Assembly: GCA_947646015.1 (NCBI GenBank)
Contig: CANSEY010000037.1
Coordinates: forward strand, 1 to 35,679
From: an uncultured Bacteroides sp.
Lineage (GTDB): Bacteria; Bacteroidota; Bacteroidia; Bacteroidales; Bacteroidaceae
Length of the DNA: 35,679 nucleotides
Direction of reading: 5' to 3'
Below the pieces are notes generated by a model that was not told the origin of the DNA, did not search any database, and worked only from the letters and a program-made list of their open reading frames with translations. Position 1 is the first letter of the stretch. Every line of letters begins with the position of its first letter. Position numbers and translations under genes: made by a program. Below, in pieces: positions 14,885 through 24,106 of this stretch.

Positions 14885-17077
14885 TTATGGAATATCTTGA
14901 ATAATTCCTTCCCAACTATCAATCCCTATTCGAGATAAATACTGTTCAAAATAATCATCTTCTTCATCTGTATCCGCTTTTTGATAGGTTGTCCATACAG
15001 GCTTGGCTTCACCATTATGAGGTGCATCGGCATACTTACGCAATCCCAAACAAGCACCATCTCCCAAATGGTCAAACCAACTATGCCATTGTATGCCATT
15101 AATACCGTCCAAATTGTTAATCTTCTTCCAACCATAAGCAAATCCGGCAGCCTGATCCTGCAAATCATCATCTTCATAAGATGGCGAACATGTGCCCGCT
15201 TCAGAAAGCCATACAGAACGTCTGATAGTTCCTTTATATTGATTTCGGGATGTTTTCACCCACTTATCCAACACTTCCAAATTTTTCAAGGTCACATATT
15301 CCGTATCCATAGAATAAGTTGCCTGTTCATCATCCCAAGTACACGGGTTACCTAACTGAGCCGGGTAACTATGACACGCCAATGACCAGAAGAAATCACC
15401 TTCGCTTTCACTGAACTGATTCATAAAGTCGAGCATATCTCTTACTTTATACCAACCGCCACCGGCAGCGATATTCCATCCATGCGAGAAAGAGATAAAG
15501 ACTTCTGAGTGCTGGTCATATTGATGCGCAATATTATAGCACATACGCATCGAACGGAGATAAGTATCCATAAACGTGGCAATCGGTTTGTCACCCATAT
15601 TGGTCCAATGACTTCCTCCATCCACTTCGTTATGTATAATCCAGTGCGCTATGCGCATATTAGGGTCACTATATCTTTCTGCCAGGAAGTCAAGTGCTGC
15701 AGCGTAACAATTTGTAGACTCTATTGTGGTCATATTGGGCATTGTATAAGGAGCTATACCATTAAAATCCGGATGTTTCAAAAGAGTACCGGCATCTCCG
15801 GTAGGAGGAACCAGCAAAATACCTGCTACAGAGATTCCACGTTTACTCGTTTGCTCCAACACAGCATCAAATGAACTCTTCATATATCCCTCATTAAAAT
15901 AATATGTCCTGCCACCGTAAGTATGCGGAATATCTCCTTCCTGTTGAGAAAGATGCATGAAATGAGAAATAGGAATGTTGATGGTGGCACTGGCAATACC
16001 CAAATCATCCAAATCAGATGCAAGGAATCCATGGTTTATCAATCCTCCCAACCCCTTCTTAGATTTTAAAGGAATAGCCTCAACACTTTGTTTTACGTGT
16101 ATTTTATCCACGTTCGCATAGCGGGCATGAGAAACAATCTCATCCTTGGAAGCTCCTTCTTTGTATATAGCCCACTTAGACAATAAACGATCATACTTAT
16201 AGTCACCTATAGTAACATATCTATCCAACTGAACGTTAAAAGAGCCGTTTGATAAAGGTGTTTTATTTTCCACCTTTTCCACTTTGAACATATCCACAAA
16301 TGGTGGAATCTCTCCCAAGAAGAAAGTACCTTCTCCCGTATAGTTACCTTGAATACTGATCGTACTCTCTCCTACCACCACATCAGTTACATGGCAATCA
16401 TATTCTTTATTCAGATAATCTTTAATTCCTTGTTCGTACTTCTCTTTATTAAGTGCTTCATTATTCTCGTCCTCTTCCGCCTGTTTTTCCTCATCATTCA
16501 TCATACGTAGGCGTATATTACGCATTTGTATGATATTATTAGGCTGGTCTCCAAAATCCAGACGCAGAAAATCTTTCACTTTTCCCCAATCAAACTCCTG
16601 TCTATATTTCTTTAGACGAACGCTGAATGAAGCCCATTCCGTAGAAGCAGGAACGGTTCCCGCACTCATGCTATGAGTAGCATCAATCCCATTTTTTGCA
16701 TCAGCAAAAAAGAGTTCAAGGTTACTCATCCCCATTTCCGTCTGATATTCAAATTCAAGAACATTACATTCTTCGGGAACATCTTCTTTAAACAAACCGG
16801 CAGTCGCCCAAGGATCACCATTAGTAGTTTCTATCGTATAACTACTGTCTTCATTCTGAGTTAAGGTTACTCCCGACTTATACGGTCCATCCAATAACAT
16901 ATAAACAGGTGGGATAACAATTTCTTCAGGAGGAATAACTTCTCCTCCATCGTCTTCAATAAAGTCATCATTACAGGAAGACAAGTTCATCACAAAAAAT
17001 GCCATTAAAAACAACATGCCACATCGCCCTAACAGGCGTTCAGGCCTTCTCGTAAAGAAAGCTTTCAAATTTTCCAT
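14885..17077 (-). CDS. DUF5722-like lipoprotein with GH clan-A-like active site and N-terminal CBM-like domain
   Basis: A 730-aa exported protein. A signal peptide ends in lipobox LSSC (lipid Cys35), followed by an acidic linker typical of surface lipoproteins. Residues about 55-195 are a beta-rich, carbohydrate-binding-like domain absent from the paralogue at 17108. Residues about 215-330 are a shared beta domain, and 335-730 a TIM-barrel-like region with IIHNEVD (Asn483-Glu484, like the clan-A acid/base) and VWLSEAG (Glu626, like the nucleophile). A glycoside hydrolase is therefore likely, but the substrate is unknown. It follows its paralogue by 30 bp in a two-gene operon with no SusC/SusD genes nearby, so this is not a standard polysaccharide-utilisation locus. 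Confidence 0.78.
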   Translation of the reverse strand: MENLKAFFTRRPERLLGRCGMLFLMAFFVMNLSSCNDDFIEDDGGEVIPPEEIVIPPVYMLLDGPYKSGVTLTQNEDSSYTIETTNGDPWATAGLFKEDVPEECNVLEFEYQTEMGMSNLELFFADAKNGIDATHSMSAGTVPASTEWASFSVRLKKYRQEFDWGKVKDFLRLDFGDQPNNIIQMRNIRLRMMNDEEKQAEEDENNEALNKEKYEQGIKDYLNKEYDCHVTDVVVGESTISIQGNYTGEGTFFLGEIPPFVDMFKVEKVENKTPLSNGSFNVQLDRYVTIGDYKYDRLLSKWAIYKEGASKDEIVSHARYANVDKIHVKQSVEAIPLKSKKGLGGLINHGFLASDLDDLGIASATINIPISHFMHLSQQEGDIPHTYGGRTYYFNEGYMKSSFDAVLEQTSKRGISVAGILLVPPTGDAGTLLKHPDFNGIAPYTMPNMTTIESTNCYAAALDFLAERYSDPNMRIAHWIIHNEVDGGSHWTNMGDKPIATFMDTYLRSMRMCYNIAHQYDQHSEVFISFSHGWNIAAGGGWYKVRDMLDFMNQFSESEGDFFWSLACHSYPAQLGNPCTWDDEQATYSMDTEYVTLKNLEVLDKWVKTSRNQYKGTIRRSVWLSEAGTCSPSYEDDDLQDQAAGFAYGWKKINNLDGINGIQWHSWFDHLGDGACLGLRKYADAPHNGEAKPVWTTYQKADTDEEDDYFEQYLSRIGIDSWEGIIQDIP

Positions 17078-17107
17078 AATTTCAGTTTTAGTTAATAATG
17101 TCGTTGA

Positions 17108-18835
17108 TTAAAAATTCTCAATAATATTCCAATCAGGAATTCCAATTAAAGGTAAGAATTGTTCGAAGTATTCATCTTCTTCATTTGTGCCTGCTTTTCG
17201 ATAAACTTCCCACACAGGTTTGGCTTCTCCTCTGTAAGATTCATCCAAGTATTTACGCAATCCGAAGCAAGCTCCGTCTCCCGGATGATCAAACCAATTA
17301 TGCCATTGTAGCCCATCAATCCCTTCCAATGCGTTGATTTTCTTCCAGGCGAAAGCCAAACTAGCCGCTTGCTTCTGAAAATCTTCATCCGAATAAGTAG
17401 GAGAATTTACTCCAGCCTCAGAAAGCCAGACAGAGCGCTTAATAGTCCCTTTATATTTATTTTCTTTGGTAAGCGCCCACTTACTCAGAACTTCCAGATT
17501 TTTAAACGTAATAAATTGGGTATCCATGGAAAACGTTGCGTTCGGATCAATCCAAACACATGGATTCGTCAAATCCTGAGAATAGCTATGATAAGCTAAT
17601 CCCCACTGAAAGTCTCCTTCTACCCGACTATAAACATTCAACAAATCAATGATTTCTTTGCTTGTATAGAGCCACCATCCTACATTCGCTATCTGTGTCC
17701 AGGAATGTGTAAAAGACCCCAAAACCTCTGCCTGTTTATCATATTGGCGTACTATATTATAACATATACGCATTGATTTTATATAGGTATCCGTAAATAC
17801 AGTAAGAGGTTTTATTCCCATATTTGTCCAGTCTATACAGCCGTCTACCTCATTATGCATAATCCAATGAGCTATGCGCCCGTAGCGATTGTCCGCCGTA
17901 CAATATCTTTTAGCCAGAAAATCAAATGCCGCTGCATAACAATTCACCGATTCCAGAGTAGTCATATTAGGCATTGTATAAACCCCTCTTTCATAATCCG
18001 GATGTTGCAGCAATGCCCCCAGGTCAGGGTCTACGCATTTAGCTGCCGGTTCGACAAGAATGATGGCAGCAACAGCAATATTCCGTTTGGCTGCTTCTAA
18101 AAGAGGAACGTCAAGTACAGTCTTGAGGTAACCTTCATCCATATAATAGGTTCTTCCCCCATAAGTATGCGCAATATCTCCCGCTCTTGGCGTCAGATGC
18201 ATAAACTGAGTGATACAAACATTAATCGTAGCACTACTTATCCCCAACGAAGTAAAATCCGATATATATTGGTTAGGAATAATTCCACCCAACCCTTTCT
18301 TTGAAGTCAGTTTGATAGCCGGAAGATTCTGGAACGCATGAATTTCATCTGCTTGATGCGCATGAGAAACCAGTTGGTCTCTTTCTACTCCCTCTTTATA
18401 AATAGCCCACTTTGACAAAAGACGGTCATATAATGCTCCATCCCTTTCTACATAGCGCTCTAACTCAATTTCAAAAGATGAATCTTCCAATTTTACCTTA
18501 TAAGGAGCCTTCTTCACATCTATGATATCCAAATAAGGAGGAATCTCACCTAAAAAGAAGTTGCTTTCACCGGTATATTCACCAGTAACGCGAACGGAAG
18601 ATTCCATTACTGAGACCTGGGAAATTTTACATGAATAGCTTTTCCCCAAATAAGCATTCAGATCTTGTTCGTGTTGAATATCTTCTTCATCAAAAGGAGA
18701 TTCAGGTATCTCCTCTTTCTCTTCCTCGTGACAGGAAGAAACAATGAAAGGACAGCAGGACAGAAACAAAAGAATAATAAACGACTCAATATAAGCCTTT
18801 TTTATTAAAAAAAAATGACTTTTCAATAGCTCCAT
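17108..18835 (-). CDS. DUF5722-like lipoprotein, short paralogue without the CBM-like domain
   Basis: A 575-aa lipoprotein: signal peptide ending VSSC (Cys35), then residues about 50-165 matching the beta domain of the longer neighbour, and about 175-575 matching its barrel. The putative catalytic pair is kept: MHNEVD (Asn328-Glu329) and VWLSEAG (Glu473). Whole blocks such as KWAIYKEG, YGGRTYY, MPNMTT and YKGTI.RSVWLSEAG are shared with the downstream gene, so the two arose by tandem duplication with gain or loss of one domain. It is first in the operon, after a promoter at 18872-18905. The function is probably hydrolysis or transfer on an envelope glycan, which is inference. Confidence 0.78.
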   Translation of the reverse strand: MELLKSHFFLIKKAYIESFIILLFLSCCPFIVSSCHEEEKEEIPESPFDEEDIQHEQDLNAYLGKSYSCKISQVSVMESSVRVTGEYTGESNFFLGEIPPYLDIIDVKKAPYKVKLEDSSFEIELERYVERDGALYDRLLSKWAIYKEGVERDQLVSHAHQADEIHAFQNLPAIKLTSKKGLGGIIPNQYISDFTSLGISSATINVCITQFMHLTPRAGDIAHTYGGRTYYMDEGYLKTVLDVPLLEAAKRNIAVAAIILVEPAAKCVDPDLGALLQHPDYERGVYTMPNMTTLESVNCYAAAFDFLAKRYCTADNRYGRIAHWIMHNEVDGCIDWTNMGIKPLTVFTDTYIKSMRICYNIVRQYDKQAEVLGSFTHSWTQIANVGWWLYTSKEIIDLLNVYSRVEGDFQWGLAYHSYSQDLTNPCVWIDPNATFSMDTQFITFKNLEVLSKWALTKENKYKGTIKRSVWLSEAGVNSPTYSDEDFQKQAASLAFAWKKINALEGIDGLQWHNWFDHPGDGACFGLRKYLDESYRGEAKPVWEVYRKAGTNEEDEYFEQFLPLIGIPDWNIIENF

Positions 18836-18871
18836 AAGTAAAACTGTAAAAGGGGTTTAGGTTTAATTGTA

Positions 18872-18905
18872 CAAATATAAAGCTATTAATATGAACACAT
18901 GCAAA
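18872..18905 (-). promoter_or_regulatory. promoter of the DUF5722-like operon
   Basis: Minus-strand TATATTTG (18879-18872) is a perfect TAnnTTTG box. A TTTTG (18906-18902) lies 22 nt upstream, one base longer than the usual spacing. The ATG at 18835 lies about 37 nt downstream of the box. Confidence 0.55.
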
Positions 18906-18998
18906 AACCTACTTTTTTTTACAATTTTTATACACAGCGAAAAATATTACTACCGAAAAGCATCTTAACAGACAATCATTTATTTTCACAAATGAACA

Positions 18999-20330
18999 CT
19001 AATCAATCAACAAAGCTTTCATTGGCTTTTTGTCTCCCGTATAATAGACGGAAATACAAAAAGCCTCCCAATCCGCATACCCTCCGAATCGCCAGACATA
19101 AGAATCGACCCAACAGGGAAACTCTTCGTATTTGAAAGAAACAACACCGTCTTCTGAGTGTAGATAAGTGGTCACTATATCCTGAAATTGCGCATGAGAA
19201 CGTTTTGCGCATGGAATGACAAATGCCATATGCAAAACGATCGCACTTGCTGCCACAATTGATACACTTCTACACCAAACCGCATTAAATGAAGTCTGTT
19301 CACTGATCAGCTTGATTAAAATCACAACAGAAAACAGCTCTATTCCAAACAATTGCCGGACATTTCGAAATCCTATAACCAAGCTAAAAACAAGTTCAAT
19401 TAAGATTATATAAAAATAAAGTTGATTATCATAGAAAAACTTTCTCAAGGTATGATTATTGTTGTTTCTCTTTTCACGAAAAAAAGTATATACCAGCAAA
19501 AACAGAAGAACATAAAATGCCCGAAGCTCACCGATTATCAATAAGAAGGTTTCCCAGATGGAAGGATGATCAAACGACGCGCGCCCGCGGGCAGCAGGCG
19601 ATAAACACAACAACAAGGTCCCAAGCCAAAAGCCAGCAACCAAAGCTATTTCAGGTGATTTAGGCTTCCTCTTATTATATTGTACACAATAAATAATAAA
19701 CAAAGCCCCGGAAATGCCAATAACCAAAGATTCATGTGTCCAACCAGAAATGACGCCCAGCAAAAAAAGAAGAAAAGCAACTCCCCAATTCACCTTTTCC
19801 ATTTGCCGCACTTTAGTATAAACAAGCAGAAAAGCCAAGCAAAGAACGGCGCTCCAAGTATAATTGAGGGCACCACTCATCAGCAAAAAAAGATCAACCG
19901 GGCAAGGCAGTAAGAACCATATAAAGAAAACTGCAGCAACCCAGTAACCGAATTTTGTCAGATTTCTTTTTCCGGAAATCCATATAACCAACATATTAAG
20001 TAACAGAAAAGCGAATACATTGATTAAATTAAAACAATTCTCCCCCCAAAGTCCGGCAAACGACTGCTCCAGAATATGAGGAATGGTACGGCCATTCACA
20101 TAAAAATAGTGATTATATTGCGAAAAAATAACATCGGTAAATGATGATATCTTCTGCTCAAATCCTATCGATGCGCCTTCAAAGAAAGACTTAGCTGCCA
20201 CAGGAGTCAAATAGAATGAATAAAGATAATCATCTCCACATATCGGAGTGTACATATTCATCAGGTAAAATAAACTTCCTATTATCAACAGAAATGCGCC
20301 AATACCGATCCGAACCGTTTTTTTACTCAT
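18999..20330 (-). CDS. polytopic membrane protein, DUF6056-like; putative GtrC-type glycosyltransferase
   Basis: A 443-aa protein with about 10-11 hydrophobic helices. The first periplasmic loop contains MYTPICGDDYLYSFY (about residues 25-39), with an acidic pair where GT-C enzymes hold their catalytic Asp, then YVNGRTIPHI (about 93-102). The pattern resembles DUF6056 proteins. It sits 8 bp downstream of a GtrB-like gene and third after a GtrA, so it occupies the serotype-specific glycosyltransferase slot of a GtrA-GtrB-GtrX system that decorates O-antigen in the periplasm. That role is inference from gene order and topology, since the family has no assigned reaction that I know of. Confidence 0.65.
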   Translation of the reverse strand: MSKKTVRIGIGAFLLIIGSLFYLMNMYTPICGDDYLYSFYLTPVAAKSFFEGASIGFEQKISSFTDVIFSQYNHYFYVNGRTIPHILEQSFAGLWGENCFNLINVFAFLLLNMLVIWISGKRNLTKFGYWVAAVFFIWFLLPCPVDLFLLMSGALNYTWSAVLCLAFLLVYTKVRQMEKVNWGVAFLLFLLGVISGWTHESLVIGISGALFIIYCVQYNKRKPKSPEIALVAGFWLGTLLLCLSPAARGRASFDHPSIWETFLLIIGELRAFYVLLFLLVYTFFREKRNNNNHTLRKFFYDNQLYFYIILIELVFSLVIGFRNVRQLFGIELFSVVILIKLISEQTSFNAVWCRSVSIVAASAIVLHMAFVIPCAKRSHAQFQDIVTTYLHSEDGVVSFKYEEFPCWVDSYVWRFGGYADWEAFCISVYYTGDKKPMKALLID

Positions 20331-20338
20331 AATCTTAG

Positions 20339-21274
20339 TTATTGTTTCACACCATTATATTCTCTTGCAATGTAGGTAGGACGATTCTTTGTTTCATTGA
20401 AAATACGTCCTATATATTCCCCTATGACTCCCAAGGACAGCAACTGTATCCCACCTAAAAAAAGAATCACGACCATCAGAGTAGGGAAACCTTGTACTAC
20501 TTCGCCCCATATCAATGTTTTAAACATGATGAAGCACATATATATGAAAGCAACCAGGGAAACTATAATTCCAGCAAAAGTAGAAATGCGTAAAGGAGCT
20601 ACAGTAAAGGAAGTCACCCCTTCCACAGCCAGACCCAGAAGGCTGAAAAAGTTAAACGAAGATGTACCGGCAACACGATCTTCCTGCTCGAACTTGATCT
20701 CTTTCTTACGAAATCCAATCCAACAATACATACCTTTAGTATATCTTTGGCTCTCACGCAGCTGTTTTAAAGCGTTTATACAACAACGATCTAACAGTCT
20801 GAAATCACCGACATTCGGGAGAATCTCCACACGGGTCGTTTTCTGCAATAACTTATAGAATAACAAGGACAGATATTTACGCATCAAACTCTCCTTGCCT
20901 CTGGTTATTCGCTTTGCGTATACATCATCATACCCTTCTTCCCAATATTTCAACATTTCAGGGATTAAGTGAGGAGGATGTTGCAAGTCAGCATCCATAA
21001 TCACCAGACAATCGCCCGTAGCATAATCGAAACCAGCTAACATTGCTACTTCTTTTCCAAAATTGCGCGACAGGTCGACAAAATTAATTCTCTCATCTTG
21101 TGATCTCAAAAATTTAATAACTTCCAATGTTTTATCATGGCTGCCATCATTAACAAACAAAATCTCCCACTCATATTCTGCATAAGAATCCATCATTTCT
21201 TTTAGCTTCGAATAGAGCTCCGGAAGAGAGAGTTCCTCGTTGTATGCAGGTATTAAAACACTAACTTTACTCAT
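20339..21274 (-). CDS. GtrB/ArnC-like GT2 polyprenyl-phosphate sugar transferase
   Basis: A 311-aa enzyme expected to transfer a sugar from a nucleotide donor to undecaprenyl phosphate on the cytoplasmic side. The GT2 domain (about residues 1-225) shows VSVLIPAYNEE, FVNDGSHDKT (about 39-48), LSRNFGKE and the metal-binding MDADLQHPP (about 92-100). Two C-terminal membrane helices (about 232-262 and 267-295) anchor it, and GEYIGRIFNETKNRP is the family-typical tail. Its ATG overlaps the stop of the upstream gtrA-like gene by 4 bp, a classic coupled GtrA-GtrB pair. Confidence 0.9.
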   Translation of the reverse strand: MSKVSVLIPAYNEELSLPELYSKLKEMMDSYAEYEWEILFVNDGSHDKTLEVIKFLRSQDERINFVDLSRNFGKEVAMLAGFDYATGDCLVIMDADLQHPPHLIPEMLKYWEEGYDDVYAKRITRGKESLMRKYLSLLFYKLLQKTTRVEILPNVGDFRLLDRCCINALKQLRESQRYTKGMYCWIGFRKKEIKFEQEDRVAGTSSFNFFSLLGLAVEGVTSFTVAPLRISTFAGIIVSLVAFIYMCFIMFKTLIWGEVVQGFPTLMVVILFLGGIQLLSLGVIGEYIGRIFNETKNRPTYIAREYNGVKQ

Positions 21275-21654
21275 ATTTTTTTAGATTTTAGAACAAAACG
21301 AACAAGAAGGAAATTAACCGGTACTACTAATGCAAACACAGGAAGAGGTGCCCATCTCTCCGGGACTCCGATCCATATAAATAATGACAATAGCCCGATA
21401 TGCAACAAATAATTGACAAAATGGCTGATTCCAAATCCTATTCCTTTTCTAACAGTAGGCTTAGTGTTAAAAGTGAACACATTAGACAAGTAAAAATTCA
21501 GAATAAAGCTAATAGCATAACCAATAGTATATGCAATAGCTGGTAACATCAATACACATAAAAAGAAATAAATACCATAATGAGTAGCAGTTGCCAGAAC
21601 ACCAACCAATATGAAACGAACAAACTCTCTACGCTTATTAAAAACAGACATCAT
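21271..21654 (-). CDS. GtrA-family flippase, second copy
   Basis: A 127-aa four-helix membrane protein (helices about residues 12-30, 36-57, 68-90 and 96-116) with RFILVG and AYTIGYAISFILNFYLS. It is similar along its length to the GtrA at 4973-5404. It should flip the lipid-linked sugar made by the overlapping GtrB-like enzyme. The upstream gap 21655-21872 has a -7-like TATTTTTG (21771-21764) on the minus strand but no -33 box, so the promoter is uncertain. Confidence 0.88.
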   Translation of the reverse strand: MMSVFNKRREFVRFILVGVLATATHYGIYFFLCVLMLPAIAYTIGYAISFILNFYLSNVFTFNTKPTVRKGIGFGISHFVNYLLHIGLLSLFIWIGVPERWAPLPVFALVVPVNFLLVRFVLKSKKI

Positions 21655-21872
21655 CCAATACTCTTTTATTGATTTTGATCCAACTACCTACAGGAGATTT
21701 ATAAAACGGTACAATATTATAAATAATATGTAAGACCAGCAAAGAAAAGTATAACTAAATATACAAAAATAAATAATGTTACTTCTCCATTAGATTAAAT
21801 CATAGAATGATATCTAAGGTGCAATATCTCCACTCATCTTCATGAGTTACCACCACACATCACTTTATACAT

Positions 21873-22751
21873 TCAAGAAAAAAGCTCCCTTATTTTGATC
21901 ACAACATCCATATTCTGCGAATCAAATTTTCGAGCAAACAAATGCTCTGTTTCTAATAAATATTGCAAATCCTCCATTTTCCAAACATAAGGATTCCCCC
22001 GTTCCCAATCAATTGCACGAAGTCCGGCATTCAACTGCTCACTACCAGGATAAATATGACTCCGCCTTTCTGAGTTCCACAATATAGATTGAAGGAATAT
22101 TTCGTCACCACAGCAAACATTTTTAAAACGCCTTAAAATAAAAGACTTTTGGGCTAATATAATTGTTAGCAACTCATGCGTAATACTAACCCAATTGGAA
22201 CCCTTTTTAAATTCAATTTCTTTAGGTCGGTTATAATGGAAGAAATCCTGCAACTTTAAAAAATTTATTCGAAGAGATTGTACTTGCTTTTTAAAAATAC
22301 GAGGTGGAATTTTATAATAACGACAGAACAAATGATATTTAAAAACCTTTCTTTCAAGATCTTTTAAATTAGCCTCACCACAAGAGTAAGGCACAAACTC
22401 ATACCCCTTATTTTTCTCGAAGAAACGATGAATATAGTCCTGTGACTTTATCGGTAAATCTACCCCTGACAACAAATGATAATAATCATAAGGGCCTTTC
22501 ATACTGGCTGTCTCAAGTAACAACAGTTCAGCCTTTACCACACTAATATCACCCCATCTAACATCAAGACGTTGCTCAAGTACAAAAAGACGAGCTTTTG
22601 CAAGCCGAAATAAATCTTGCTCTAAAGGTCCGAGCACGACTTTCTTATCAATATGCAGATATATATCATTCCTCCCATCATCAAGCATAGAAAGTAGTAT
22701 CTTCAATATTTGAAATTCATTATGGGCCAGAATTAAAAAAGCATGTCTCAT
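21873..22751 (-). CDS. GT14-like (core-2/I-branching type) glycosyltransferase
   Basis: A 292-aa protein resembling beta-1,6-N-acetylglucosaminyl- or xylosyltransferases of family GT14. It has MRHAFLILAHNEF at the start, DIYLHIDKK (about residues 25-33), a central DYYHLLSGVDLPIK (about 88-101, the SG-x-D-x-P block), and SNWVSITHELL with CCGDEIFLQSIL (about 206-242). The frame is open upstream to 22841, but the promoter boxes fall inside that extension and place the RNA start near 22780, so ATG 22751, preceded by AAAGG, is the likely start. It probably adds a branch sugar to the surface glycan. It is divergent from the DegT-led operon. Confidence 0.85.
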   Translation of the reverse strand: MRHAFLILAHNEFQILKILLSMLDDGRNDIYLHIDKKVVLGPLEQDLFRLAKARLFVLEQRLDVRWGDISVVKAELLLLETASMKGPYDYYHLLSGVDLPIKSQDYIHRFFEKNKGYEFVPYSCGEANLKDLERKVFKYHLFCRYYKIPPRIFKKQVQSLRINFLKLQDFFHYNRPKEIEFKKGSNWVSITHELLTIILAQKSFILRRFKNVCCGDEIFLQSILWNSERRSHIYPGSEQLNAGLRAIDWERGNPYVWKMEDLQYLLETEHLFARKFDSQNMDVVIKIRELFS

Positions 22752-22785
22752 TACCTTTGCATCATTAAATAAGTTCATTATCATG

Positions 22786-22816
22786 CAAAGATACAACAGA
22801 TAGAATTCCAATACAA
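22786..22816 (-). promoter_or_regulatory. promoter of the GT14 gene
   Basis: Minus-strand TTG (22816-22814), 20-nt spacer, TATCTTTG (22793-22786). It fixes the GT14 start downstream of 22780 and is back to back with the promoter of the aminotransferase operon. Confidence 0.75.
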
Positions 22817-22846
22817 CAATAGTTAGATAAATTCCAAACATATATT

Positions 22847-22876
22847 TTGATAAGTATTGGAATCTATCTATCTTTG
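22847..22876 (+). promoter_or_regulatory. promoter of the amino-sugar operon
   Basis: TTG (22847-22849, within TTTTG), 19-nt spacer, TATCTTTG (22869-22876). Predicted start is near 22883, with a leader of about 113 nt before ATG 22996. This probably drives the five genes to 27902, which are 1-6 nt apart. Confidence 0.75.
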
Positions 22877-22995
22877 TGAAATTTAAGTCTTAAATCATTA
22901 AATTGGAGTTGACACCCGGTTCTTAATGGAGACAAAGACAATAACGTCATTAACCTAAACAACTATTATATAGACCAATAATATCCATAATTACA

Positions 22996-24105
22996 ATGAT
23001 AGACAAACCTATATATGTGACTTCCCCCCTACTGCCTTCTTTGGAAGATTTTACTTTCTTATTAAAAGAAATATGGGAAAGCAAAATGCTGACAAATAAT
23101 GGCAACTTCCACCAAAAGCTAGAAGAGGAATTAGCTAAGTATCTTAAAGTTCCCTATCTCAGTTTGTTTACGAACGGCACTCTACCTTTAATAACCGCTT
23201 TACAAGCAATGAGAATTACCGGTGAAGTGATAACTACTCCCTTTAGCTTTGTAGCAACAACACATTCTCTTTGGTGGAATGGAATCAAACCTGTTTTTGT
23301 AGACATTGAGCCAGAAACCTGTAATCTGGATCCTAGTAAAATAGAAGCAGCCATTACCCCCAAGACTACAGCTATCATGCCTGTACACGTTTACGGGAAG
23401 CCTTGTAAAACGAAAGAGATTCAAGAAATTGCCAATAAATATGGATTAAAAGTCATATATGATGCCGCTCATGCTTTTGGAGTAGAAATAAACGGGGAAA
23501 GCATTTTAAACTTTGGAGATATGGCTACTCTGAGTTTTCATGCAACGAAAGTTTACAATACTTTGGAAGGTGGAGCATTAGTCGTTCATGACGAGCAGAC
23601 AAAAAAGCGCATCGACTATCTAAAAAACTTTGGTTTTGCCAGTGAAACTGAAGTTGTAGCCCCCGGTATTAATAGTAAAGTAGATGAGGTACGCGCTGCA
23701 TACGGATTACTTAACCTTAAGCAAGTAGATCATGCAATCAATTCCCGTCGCAAAGTAGCCATAAGATATAGAGATGAACTTCAAGGTGTTAAAGGGATAA
23801 CCTTTTTCAATGATATACCAGGAGTACGCCACAATTATTCTTATTTCCCAATTTTCATAAATGCTGAAGAATATGGAATGACGCGTGATGAACTTTATTT
23901 TAAGATGAAGGAACATAATGTATTCGGACGCCGTTATTTCTATCCGCTAATCAGTACATTCTCAACATATCGCGGATTAGATTCTGCTAACCCTGACAAT
24001 CTGCCAATAGCAACCCAAATGTCCAATAACGTCATCTGCTTGCCAATGCACCATGCTTTAAGTGAAAATGAAGTCGAGTATATCCTCCAAATTATAAAGA
24101 AATAG
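22996..24105 (+). CDS. DegT/DnrJ/EryC1/StrS-type sugar aminotransferase
   Basis: A 369-aa PLP enzyme that aminates a nucleotide-linked keto-sugar, giving a 3- or 4-amino-deoxysugar. Markers are FTNGTLPLITALQAM (about residues 56-70, cofactor phosphate site), TTPFSFVATTHS, the PLP-contacting DAAHAFG (about 156-162), the internal aldimine lysine in SFHATKVYNTLEGGA (about 180-194), and NSKVDEVRAAYGL. It is first in a five-gene operon, 1 nt before the next gene. No sugar nucleotidyltransferase, dehydratase or epimerase lies in the window, so the keto-sugar must be made elsewhere. The exact sugar cannot be assigned. Confidence 0.9.
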   Translation: MIDKPIYVTSPLLPSLEDFTFLLKEIWESKMLTNNGNFHQKLEEELAKYLKVPYLSLFTNGTLPLITALQAMRITGEVITTPFSFVATTHSLWWNGIKPVFVDIEPETCNLDPSKIEAAITPKTTAIMPVHVYGKPCKTKEIQEIANKYGLKVIYDAAHAFGVEINGESILNFGDMATLSFHATKVYNTLEGGALVVHDEQTKKRIDYLKNFGFASETEVVAPGINSKVDEVRAAYGLLNLKQVDHAINSRRKVAIRYRDELQGVKGITFFNDIPGVRHNYSYFPIFINAEEYGMTRDELYFKMKEHNVFGRRYFYPLISTFSTYRGLDSANPDNLPIATQMSNNVICLPMHHALSENEVEYILQIIKK

Positions 24106-24106
24106 T

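Noticed and set aside
14885-18835. Polysaccharide-utilisation locus
   Set aside because: There is no SusC/SusD pair or sensor-regulator; only two hydrolase-like lipoproteins are present.
22752-22841. 30-residue hydrophobic N-terminal extension of the GT14 protein, which would look like a membrane anchor
   Set aside because: The TTG-N20-TATCTTTG promoter lies inside it and predicts an RNA start near 22780.
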